NCBI GenBank assembly: GCA_017472905.1
Contig: JAFUNW010000201.1
Location: forward strand, 1-5,303
DNA: 5,303 nt
Direction: 5' to 3'
Origin: Bacteroidaceae bacterium
GTDB taxonomy: Bacteria; Bacteroidota; Bacteroidia; Bacteroidales; Bacteroidaceae
The notes beneath the pieces were generated by a model. It did no database searches, was not told the origin of the DNA, and saw only the letters and a list, made by a program, of their open reading frames with translations. Positions 1 to 4,986 of this stretch are shown one piece after another (position 1 is the first letter of the stretch; every line of letters begins with the position of its first letter). Position numbers and translations under genes: made by a program.

Positions 1-32
1 AAATCAATTTTATGCTGATTCAATCTATCCAT
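1..32 (-). CDS. 5' end of an unidentified gene leaving the window
   Basis: An ATG on the minus strand (bases 32-30) opens a frame that stays open to the window edge and reads MDRLNQHKID. Only ten codons are visible, so the product cannot be named. The start is supported by its position about 17-25 nt downstream of a promoter with a very good match to the Bacteroidetes consensus (56-86), which gives a short untranslated leader rich in A. No Shine-Dalgarno site is visible, as is usual in this phylum. The gene is transcribed away from everything else in the window. This is inference from promoter plus start codon; the bases to the left of the window would settle it. Confidence 0.45.
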   Translation of the reverse strand, partial: MDRLNQHKID

Positions 33-55
33 AACCGTTTCTTTTTGGTTCGCTG

Positions 56-86
56 CAAAAGTACGACTTTTTTGTTTATATACAAA
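56..86 (-). promoter_or_regulatory. Bacteroidetes-type promoter (minus strand)
   Basis: Read on the minus strand, TTTG (86-83) is followed after 19 nt by TACTTTTG (63-56). This matches the primary sigma factor consensus of Bacteroides (TTTG near -33, TAnnTTTG near -7). Transcription would start near base 48-50 and give a short leader before the ATG at 32. A second TAnnTTTG-like word (TATGTTTG, 90-83) overlaps the -33 box but has no good upstream box of its own. Confidence 0.7.
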
Positions 87-213
87 CATATATATATCTG
101 TTTTTGTTGGCTTTTGATGCAGACGGCTCCCATCAGGTCTACCGTCAGACAGCAACAACCTTTTTGCAGAGTTTATACGGAGACAGCTACTTTTTTTACT
201 CTATTGGAGGAGA

Positions 214-333
214 ATGGCTATCGGTCTTCCGGAGAACAGTTATTCTTCTCTTAGATGAACAGCCATCCGTATAATGTGCAAATGGCTATTTGACGGTAGT
301 CCGATGGCTATTCTTCGGCAGGCGGATAGCCAT
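214..333. repeat. Cluster of ATGGCTAT words (three direct, one inverted)
   Basis: ATGGCTAT occurs at 214-221, 282-289 and 304-311, and its inverse ATAGCCAT at 326-333; a shorter AGCCAT lies at 261-266. The last direct copy starts 22 nt after the previous one, and the inverted copy starts 22 nt after that. The last direct and the inverted copy form the arms of the hairpin at 300-337. Function is unknown; a small protein-binding repeat or a decayed repetitive element are both possible. Confidence 0.5.
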
Positions 334-337
334 CGGA
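300..337. repeat. Perfect 12-bp inverted repeat (hairpin)
   Basis: The left arm TCCGATGGCTAT (300-311) is exactly complementary to the right arm ATAGCCATCGGA (326-337), leaving a 14-nt loop. Neither side carries an immediate T-run: the plus-strand T-rich tract begins only about 20 nt later. It is therefore not a textbook intrinsic terminator. It could be an operator, an RNA element or the end of a mobile repeat. Confidence 0.7.
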
Positions 338-487
338 GTGGAATCGGGGATTTCTGAATCTTTTCGCTCTTTCTTCTTTTTCTTTATTCCTTCTCCGCCA
401 TTTTTTTTCTTGTATTCTTTTTGCTTTCTGCCTGTGTATTGCTATTTTGTTCTGTCTTAGGCTTATACGTTTTTGGGCTGTAAAAAA

Positions 488-530
488 CGCGTATTTCCCT
501 TCAACTTCATTTTTTGAATGGAAATACACG
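488..530. repeat. Imperfect 43-bp palindrome
   Basis: GTATTTCC (491-498) pairs with GGAAATAC (520-527). Across one mismatch, TTCAA (500-504) pairs with TTGAA (514-518), and a further two pairs lie outside (488-489 with 529-530). The loop is about nine bases. It sits some 200 bp upstream of the promoter of the DUF4160/DUF2442 pair and downstream of the pyrimidine tract. It does not carry a terminal T-run in the way an intrinsic terminator should. Confidence 0.55.
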
Positions 531-558
531 ATTCTCACGCGCAAAATATGCATTTTGA

Positions 559-687
559 CATTTTGCTGCACAGTTGTACCGTTCGGTTGCCACCATCAAG
601 ACCAACAAGAAACACCTCTCTACCAAACCGGAGGTGAGGAGCATCGCTGAGGCACTGTTATATGCTACGAATTATAAGTTGTTGTGA
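559..687 (+). pseudogene. Short coding-like remnant, unrecognised
   Basis: This frame is open from a TGA at 556-558 to a TGA at 685-687. From 586 onward it uses codons typical of Bacteroides genes (ATC, AAG, ACC, AAC, GAG, CTG) and reads VATIKTNKKHLSTKPEVRS and onward to a hydrophobic end. There is no ATG in the frame; only a TTG (574-576) could serve as a start, giving 37 residues. It may be the 3' end of a decayed gene or a very small gene with a weak start. I do not recognise the family. The evidence is only the codon pattern, so it could be chance. Confidence 0.25.
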
Positions 688-706
688 AATAAAAACATCA
701 ATAATT

Positions 707-737
707 ATTGGACTTTCAACGATTTTATATACCTTTG
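707..737 (+). promoter_or_regulatory. Promoter of the DUF4160/DUF2442 pair
   Basis: ATTG (707-710; three of four bases of TTTG) is followed after 19 nt by TACCTTTG (730-737), an exact match to TAnnTTTG. Transcription would begin near 744, about 20 nt before the ATG at 765. Spacing and orientation fit the two overlapping genes downstream. Confidence 0.6.
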
Positions 738-764
738 CTGATAAAATGATAAAAGAGAAGTGTC

Positions 765-1016
765 ATGAGTCCAAAGTTTTAGCAAGAAGAAGGCTTCGTT
801 TTTAGGATTTTCTCTAATGAAGAGGAACGGAAACATATTCATGTGGTGAAGGCTGAGAATGAAGCGAAATTCTGGCTTGAACCGGAGATAGAACTTGCGG
901 AGAACTTTGGATTTACAAATAAGGAATTGAAGAAAATAACAAAAATGGTTGTGGACTATGGAGACGAATTCAAAAAACTTTATGCAGAACACATCGGTCG
1001 CCGTGTTGATGATTAA
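765..1016 (+). pseudogene. DUF4160-family protein interrupted by in-frame amber codon
   Basis: The frame from ATG 765 reads MSPKF, then TAG (780-782), then QEEGFVFRIFSNEEERKHIHV, and stays open to TAA 1014-1016 (83 positions counting the amber). The sequence after the stop has the layout of small DUF4160 proteins. An aromatic-rich first strand ends in a S/N-E-E pattern; then come KHIHV (the conserved HxH-like spot, residues about 24-28), AKFWLEPEIELA, and a GFTNKEL helix. The family's usual opening (MSP-x-x-aromatic) aligns across the stop, so codon 6 was probably TAT or TAC (Tyr) and became TAG by one change. No in-frame ATG lies between the stop and the His motif; the first plausible restarts are GTG at 843 and 846, which would lose the N-terminal strands and the His motif. 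It is therefore probably inactive unless the amber is read through. A promoter lies just upstream, and the end overlaps the next gene. The biochemical role of DUF4160 is not established. Family assignment is by recollection of the motif pattern. Confidence 0.7.
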
Positions 1017-1245
1017 CTCCCAAGGGATGATGCTGTCTGTTCAGGGACAGGACTATTTTGTTTCGTATAACCGTGTCCCATGGTTGCGTGATGCGCGGGT
1101 CAGTAGTGTATTGAATGTGCAGATGTGTGGCAGGAATGCCATAGAGTGGCCGGAGCTGGATGTGGATTTGGAAATAGACAGTTTGCGACATCCGGAGCGC
1201 TATCCGTTAGTGATGAAACGTAACATGCAGGATGTGGTCGGTTGA
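982..1245 (+). CDS. DUF2442-family protein
   Basis: This is an 87-residue soluble protein with no signal peptide or membrane segment. The DUF2442 pattern is visible: a first strand (residues 5-20), a second (about 24-29), a P-W/x-L-x-x-A segment (33-38: PWLRDA), and the diagnostic IEWPELDVDLEIDSL block (54-68), comparable to the family's HW-x-x-LD-x-D-(I/L) motif. The start at 982 was chosen because it keeps the first beta-strand and matches family length. ATG 958 would add eight residues, and ATG 1009 would shorten the protein to 78 residues and sit in an ATGATTAA overlap with the upstream stop. The start lies inside the upstream DUF4160 frame (35-nt overlap in a different frame), implying translational coupling. 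DUF2442 and DUF4160 genes are often neighbours as far as I recall; a toxin-antitoxin-like partnership is conceivable but unproven. This copy is intact while its partner carries a stop codon. Confidence 0.75.
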   Translation: MQNTSVAVLMINSQGMMLSVQGQDYFVSYNRVPWLRDARVSSVLNVQMCGRNAIEWPELDVDLEIDSLRHPERYPLVMKRNMQDVVG

Positions 1246-1305
1246 TTGTTGTTCGATAAGGAAGATAACAAACAGGAGAGAATGCTAGAGAGGAGGCTAT
1301 TAATG

Positions 1306-1380
1306 ATGAGCTACAAGTGACGAATGTTATCCGGATGGGAAACTCGTAGCTTGTAGCTCATTCACTTTTAATTTTTAATT
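1306..1380 (+). terminator. Hairpin terminator after the DUF2442 gene
   Basis: ATGAGCTACAAG (1306-1317) is exactly complementary to CTTGTAGCTCAT (1350-1361). After a U-G pair and one mismatch the stem continues inward with ACGA/TCGT (1320-1323 with 1344-1347), leaving a 20-nt loop. On the plus strand the hairpin is followed by a T-rich tail (TTTTAATTTTTAATTT, 1366-1381). This fits an intrinsic terminator for the gene pair ending at 1245, although the stem is long and the T-run is interrupted. The minus-strand gene stops at 1375, inside the tail; on that strand no T-run follows the hairpin, so termination of that gene here is less certain. Confidence 0.6.
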
Positions 1381-2553
1381 TATTCGTACCTTCCCACTCT
1401 CTCTCTTTCCATCGGGATAGGTCACTATATATAAATAAGTGGCGGGGGTGTGGCTGACCTTTATTGTGGCCTGTCCGTTGGCAAAGTGGCTTTCGCCTAC
1501 CTTCAAGGCATCGAGGGAGTAGACTTCTATCTTCACAGCATCGGAGGAGGTGCAGGTGAGACTGGAGGCGAGGGTGTGAATTTTATGTGAAATGGATGAA
1601 GTCTTTTCATGAGCAATAACTTGATGAGGAACCCATTCTTTCAAATTATCAATAGATTCTATTGAGAAAAAATCACTCCATCCTTCGGTAGATCTGTATA
1701 AATTGATACTCTCTTTAGGTACGTACAATGTGAAAAAATTCATACCTTCTTCGTTTATCCTTAAAGCACCTTCCCCCAATGAGGGTGGAATCTGGGCTTT
1801 GCAAACAAAGAGATAGTCTCCCTCATAAATGGTGCTTCTTACAATCGAAGGAAAAATTCCTAAATTATGAAATGCATAATTCCCAATAGAATCCAACGAT
1901 TCTGGGAGAATAACCTGATTCAACAGACAGTCTTCAAAAGCATGTCCCGCAATAGTGGATACACCCTCGCTAAAGCAGATGTCATAGGATTCTTCATTGG
2001 TCTGAAAGATTGTTTTTCCATCACTCGAACCGATTATACCGTTGTTTATTATATACTTTTCATTTCCTTCTCCAATAATCCATTGAACAAATCCTCTATA
2101 GGGATCTGAAAAGTCAACATAAGCGATGTGTCTTCCGATTTCAGGAAATTGTCCGTAAATTTCCAACTCCAAACGACTTTGATGATTATAGAAAGCAGAA
2201 TCACCTATAAAGCTGATTGTTTCCGGTAATATAAATCTAAAAACAGTAAATATAGAATGAAGGTCTTTGATTTCTTTTCCTTTATCCCATCCGACAAATG
2301 CTTTGGCCGGAATCGTATCTATGCTGGAACTTGACAAATCCAGTACTTCCAAATTCTTGAATTCAGTGTTCCTTAGGAATGCATAATCCTCTTTTGTCAA
2401 CACCCCAGTGATACATAGGGTGTCCATTGTCTGTTTCTGTTCTTCTGTTAACAGACTTCTGAGTGGTTCTCCCTCTACATGTACAGCTATTTTTTGAGAA
2501 TACCCTGACAATACGCATGTCATCAGACTGATTAAAAATAACAGTTTCTTCAT
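1375..2553 (-). CDS. BspA-like leucine-rich-repeat secreted protein
   Basis: This 392-residue protein has an N-terminal signal peptide (Lys-Lys, then a hydrophobic stretch to about residue 16; likely cleavage after GYS at 19, leaving a mature N-terminal Gln). BspA-type LRR_5 units follow: an N-terminal segment with NLEVLDLSSSSIDTIPAKAF (67-86), LPETISFIGDSAF (109-121), and VSTIAGHAF with LPESLDSIGNYAF (198-228). Next comes the usual closing region with a YVPKESINLYRSTEGW segment (277-292). Residues about 339-392 resemble a type IX sorting tail (VKIEVYSLDALKVG, then TYLYIVTYPDGK and a basic KVRI end). BspA-like proteins are surface or secreted and commonly bind host or bacterial partners; the ligand here is unknown. 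There are fewer clear repeats than in large BspA proteins. The 3' end of the gene (about 1440-1560) is much richer in G+C (about 57%) than the part just upstream (1621-1740, about 31%). It has its own promoter and is convergent with the DUF2442 gene. Confidence 0.85.
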   Translation of the reverse strand: MKKLLFLISLMTCVLSGYSQKIAVHVEGEPLRSLLTEEQKQTMDTLCITGVLTKEDYAFLRNTEFKNLEVLDLSSSSIDTIPAKAFVGWDKGKEIKDLHSIFTVFRFILPETISFIGDSAFYNHQSRLELEIYGQFPEIGRHIAYVDFSDPYRGFVQWIIGEGNEKYIINNGIIGSSDGKTIFQTNEESYDICFSEGVSTIAGHAFEDCLLNQVILPESLDSIGNYAFHNLGIFPSIVRSTIYEGDYLFVCKAQIPPSLGEGALRINEEGMNFFTLYVPKESINLYRSTEGWSDFFSIESIDNLKEWVPHQVIAHEKTSSISHKIHTLASSLTCTSSDAVKIEVYSLDALKVGESHFANGQATIKVSHTPATYLYIVTYPDGKRESGKVRIN

Positions 2554-2579
2554 GATGTATATAAGTTTAAAGTTTTTTG

Positions 2580-2611
2580 CAAATGTAGCTATTTATTATT
2601 ATAGGAACAAA
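2580..2611 (-). promoter_or_regulatory. Promoter of the BspA-like gene
   Basis: On the minus strand, TTTG (2611-2608) is followed after 20 nt by TACATTTG (2587-2580), an exact match to the Bacteroides consensus TTTG / TAnnTTTG. Transcription would start near 2572-2574, giving a leader of roughly 20 nt before the ATG at 2553. The -33 box overlaps the left arm of an inverted repeat, which suggests regulation. Confidence 0.75.
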
Positions 2612-2647
2612 GAATCATGTGGAATTTACATTCTTGCATGATTCTTT
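2609..2647. repeat. 11-bp inverted repeat overlapping the -33 box
   Basis: AAAGAATCATG (2609-2619) is exactly complementary to CATGATTCTTT (2637-2647), with a 17-nt spacer. The left arm covers three bases of the -33 element of the BspA-like gene promoter. Such placement is typical of an operator for a dimeric regulator, though no regulator gene is visible. A TATGTTTG word (2647-2654) next to the right arm could be a plus-strand -7 box, but it lacks a matching upstream element. Confidence 0.55.
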
Positions 2648-2773
2648 ATGTTTGTCATCGTACGATTCCCAATGTTATATTCATCGTGGCATCTTCCCAA
2701 GCAAGTGGTATTAGAGGACACCATAACAAAAAACGGTCGGAGATACTTGGTGGGGTCCAACAGATACTTATAA
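2648..2773 (+). other. Small open frame in the spacer, doubtful
   Basis: An ATG at 2648 opens 41 codons ending in TAA at 2771-2773. The second half reads KQVVLEDTITKNGRRYLVG and looks faintly protein-like. A different frame (2617-2832) and the minus strand are also open here, so open frames are not informative in this spacer. I recognise no family. It may be a fragment of a decayed gene or noise. Nothing else is visible in 2655-2827. Confidence 0.15.
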
Positions 2774-2827
2774 AGTCTCAATCTCTTTGGTTGCAAGGAA
2801 ATGCAAATCAGCCTTATGTAAGGATGC

Positions 2828-2889
2828 TTTAAAGAAAAACAAACCTCTTTTTTAGAGATCCAATATTAATCTTAAAAAAGAGGTCTGTT
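2828..2889 (-). terminator. Intrinsic terminator of the parE-coaD-S41 operon
   Basis: ACCTCTTTTTTA (2843-2854) is exactly complementary to TAAAAAAGAGGT (2873-2884), with an 18-nt loop. Across one mismatch the stem extends by four more pairs (2838-2841 with 2886-2889). On the minus strand the hairpin is followed by TTGTTTTTCTTT (2842-2831), the expected U-rich tail. It lies 16 nt beyond the stop codon of the S41 protease gene. No such tail exists on the plus strand, so it acts for the minus-strand operon. Confidence 0.85.
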
Positions 2890-2904
2890 GAGTGATTCGC
2901 GACT

Positions 2905-4509
2905 CTATTTCTTCTTAACCGTAAGCAGATCAATTGCTTTTCTTATGCTGGGAGTCGATTCGTTTATGATGCGGAAATACTCATTGATTTTCCACAAGTC
3001 GCGGGCTATGAGTGCCTTCAATCGCAACGCTATTTCGGGGAGTGCTTCCTGATATTGAGCTTCATCGTATTTGATTTTTGCCTTATCAGCTTCCTCTTTA
3101 AGGTTTATGAGCAGTTCTTCCGGTACTTCAAATTCTTTTTCAAACTGTTCAAAGTCTTTATAAGTCTCCAGAATCTTGGTCCGGTTACGTTCTACGTAGT
3201 GAAGCGATGCAGTAATGTGAATACCTTTGCTGAACAGTTGTTGGTGGAATGAGTTGAAGCGCGTGGTGTCCAGAGGGACAAAGTGGTCCGGCATAATGCC
3301 TCCTCCTCCGTAAACTGTACGTCCTTGTTTGAGGGTTTTGAATTGCAGTGAATCCGGAAATTGTATACTGTCAGCATGTGTGAGTTCTCCGTGATTCAGT
3401 CTGTTTCGGATGTCGTTGTTGTATTCCTTTTTCCCCTCATCGTATGGCTTTTGGATACATCTTCCGGCCGGAGTATAGTAGCGTGCGACAGTCAGTCGTA
3501 TCATGGATTGGTCCGGCAAATTGATGGGACGTTGCACCAATCCTTTTCCGAAACTTCTTCGTCCGACAACGATACCACGATCTTGGTCTTGAATGGCTCC
3601 TGTGACGATTTCTGCGGCTGAAGCAGAATATTCATCGATTAATACAATGATTTGTCCTTTTCTGAAACTTCCCTTTTCTTCTGCTTTGAATTCTTGTCGG
3701 GGAGAGCGTTCTCCTTCGGTATAGACAATGAGTTCTCCGGCATTCAGAAATTCTCCGGCTATTTCTACGGCCGCACTTAAATATCCTCCTCCGTTTCCTT
3801 GCAGATCTAGAATAAGGTCTTTCATTCCTTTTTTCTTCAGTTGCTTCATGGCCTCTGTAAACTCTTGGTGAGTATTGGCTCCGAAGCTTCCGAGACGGAT
3901 ATATCCTATGCCCTTACGTATCATATAAGCAGCGTCCAAGGTGTGCAGAGGAATTTTGTCACGGATAACGGTGAAGTAGAGTTTCTCCTCAATGCCTCTT
4001 CGAAGTACACCTAGTTTAACTTTGCTTCCTTTGGGACCTCTGATTCTTCGCATGATTTCCTCTTGATTCATCTTTACTCCGGCTATGGCTGTGTCGTTTA
4101 CGCATACGATGCGGTCGCCGGCCAATATACCGGCTCTTTCCGAAGGTCCATCGGAAATGGGTTGTATGACAAGCAGGGTGTCTTCCATCATATTGAATTG
4201 TATGCCGACTCCCTCGAAGTTACCTTGTAACGGCTCGTTCATCCGTTTAACCTCTTTTGCATTGGAGTACGCCGAGTGCGGGTCAAGTTTCTCCAACATA
4301 CCTTTGATTGCATTTTCTACCAATTCTTCTTCGTTGACCTCGTCAACATATAAATTGGTTATGGCAAACTCAGCCAGTTGCAGTTTGCGTATTTGAATGG
4401 CTGATTTCTTTTCCGGGGCTTGTTCACTCCTTTTTTCTGTAGAAGGCAATGCCTGTGCTCCTACTGTTAGGGAGATTCCCCATAGGAGTCCTGTGAATAG
4501 TTTGTTCAT
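2905..4509 (-). CDS. S41-family C-terminal processing peptidase
   Basis: This 534-residue exported serine protease belongs to the CtpA/Prc family. A signal peptide (1-20) ends in A-Q-A. An N-terminal helical region (about 38-80) precedes a PDZ domain (about 96-175; GNFEGVGIQF opening, AGILAGDRIVCVND peptide-binding segment). The S41 protease domain follows (about 198-355): GYIRLGSF, DLILDLQGNGGGYLSAA, then YSASAAE and SFGKGLVQ. By spacing against E. coli Prc (Ser to Lys 25 residues, Ser to Asp 11), the nucleophile is Ser297 with Lys322 as base and Asp308 in the matching position, so the enzyme looks active. GGGGIMPDHFVPLD (400-413) and a charged helical C-terminal extension (about 440-534) resemble Bacteroidetes members, whose length is similar. 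It acts in the periplasm or outer envelope on unknown substrates. It starts 11 nt after the coaD stop, so it is probably co-transcribed with it; a strong terminator follows. Confidence 0.93.
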   Translation of the reverse strand: MNKLFTGLLWGISLTVGAQALPSTEKRSEQAPEKKSAIQIRKLQLAEFAITNLYVDEVNEEELVENAIKGMLEKLDPHSAYSNAKEVKRMNEPLQGNFEGVGIQFNMMEDTLLVIQPISDGPSERAGILAGDRIVCVNDTAIAGVKMNQEEIMRRIRGPKGSKVKLGVLRRGIEEKLYFTVIRDKIPLHTLDAAYMIRKGIGYIRLGSFGANTHQEFTEAMKQLKKKGMKDLILDLQGNGGGYLSAAVEIAGEFLNAGELIVYTEGERSPRQEFKAEEKGSFRKGQIIVLIDEYSASAAEIVTGAIQDQDRGIVVGRRSFGKGLVQRPINLPDQSMIRLTVARYYTPAGRCIQKPYDEGKKEYNNDIRNRLNHGELTHADSIQFPDSLQFKTLKQGRTVYGGGGIMPDHFVPLDTTRFNSFHQQLFSKGIHITASLHYVERNRTKILETYKDFEQFEKEFEVPEELLINLKEEADKAKIKYDEAQYQEALPEIALRLKALIARDLWKINEYFRIINESTPSIRKAIDLLTVKKK

Positions 4510-4520
4510 TTCTGTTTTTT

Positions 4521-4979
4521 TTAGTTTTTATGGTTTTCTATTGTGGGCAAAAATCGGCTGACATCTTTCCCATAAGCTTTCAGTTCCCTGATTAGGGATG
4601 AAGATATGTTGGCCAATTCCGGTTTGCAGAAGAGGACAATGGTCTCTACGTCGGCTAGTTGCTTGTTTATGTCGGCCATGCTCTCTTCGTATTCAAAGTC
4701 CTTCACGCTTCTGATTCCTCGAATGATAAAACGGGATTCGATGCGTTTCATGAAGTCTGTGGTCAGTTCTTCAAACATTTCGACCCTGATGCGCGGTTCA
4801 TTGGCGTATAGCGACCTGATCGTTTCAGCTCGCGTTTCGGGGGAACTCAACGGACATTTGTTTCGATTTATTCCGATAGCGATTACCACTTCGTCCATGA
4901 AAGTCAAGGCACGCTTGACTATGTCATCGTGTCCGATGGTGAAAGGGTCAAATGTCCCGGGAAATATAGCTCTTCTCAT
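4521..4979 (-). CDS. coaD: Pantetheine-phosphate adenylyltransferase
   Basis: This 152-residue cytoplasmic enzyme carries out the penultimate step of coenzyme A synthesis, joining ATP and 4'-phosphopantetheine to give dephospho-CoA and pyrophosphate. It belongs to the nucleotidyltransferase superfamily with the T/HxGH signature. Visible motifs: FPGTFDPFTIGH (6-17, His17 catalytic), Lys41 (equivalent to Lys42 of the E. coli enzyme), RGIR (87-90) and the C-terminal ISSSLIREL (125-133) that contacts nucleotide. Length is close to the usual 155-165 residues. The ATG at 4979 lies 7 nt after the parE stop, and the MRRAIFPGTFDP opening fits the family. The downstream S41 gene begins 11 nt after the stop. 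There is no separate promoter, so expression presumably comes from the parE side. Confidence 0.97.
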   Translation of the reverse strand: MRRAIFPGTFDPFTIGHDDIVKRALTFMDEVVIAIGINRNKCPLSSPETRAETIRSLYANEPRIRVEMFEELTTDFMKRIESRFIIRGIRSVKDFEYEESMADINKQLADVETIVLFCKPELANISSSLIRELKAYGKDVSRFLPTIENHKN

Positions 4980-4986
4980 TTTGCCA

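Larger units (their letters stand above)
87..706. other. 620-bp stretch with no convincing intact gene
   Basis: No open frame here looks like a recognisable complete protein. The frame from 117 to 254 (45 codons from its ATG) and the longer minus-strand frame over 308-571 resemble no family I know. The latter is a run of Lys, Arg, Glu and Gln that simply reflects a purine-rich strand. Visible content: three copies of ATGGCTAT plus one inverted copy (214-333), a 12-bp stem hairpin (300-337), nested long-range complementarity (139-299), a pyrimidine-rich tract on the plus strand (about 355-470), an imperfect palindrome (488-530) and a short coding-like remnant (559-687). The stretch separates a leftward gene from a rightward gene pair and may be a decayed accessory region. 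Confidence 0.6.

Noticed and set aside
12..254. An 80-codon plus-strand frame
   Set aside because: It runs across the minus-strand promoter and start codon at 30-86, and its sequence resembles no known protein. A shorter version from ATG 117 cannot be excluded but has no support.
300..337. The hairpin as an intrinsic terminator
   Set aside because: No T-run follows directly on either strand and no gene convincingly ends beside it.
308..571. An 87-codon minus-strand frame, strongly basic
   Set aside because: Its composition (Lys, Arg, Glu, Gln runs) follows directly from the purine-rich strand, it resembles no family, and it has no good promoter.
746..805. An alternative 19-codon frame from ATG 746 that might be joined to the DUF4160 frame by a frameshift
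   Set aside because: Its peptide does not resemble the family N-terminus, whereas the 765 start (MSPKF) does, so a nonsense change is the simpler explanation.
705..992. A 95-codon minus-strand frame opposite the gene pair
   Set aside because: It is antisense to the DUF4160-like frame, whose motifs are recognisable; the antisense product is not.
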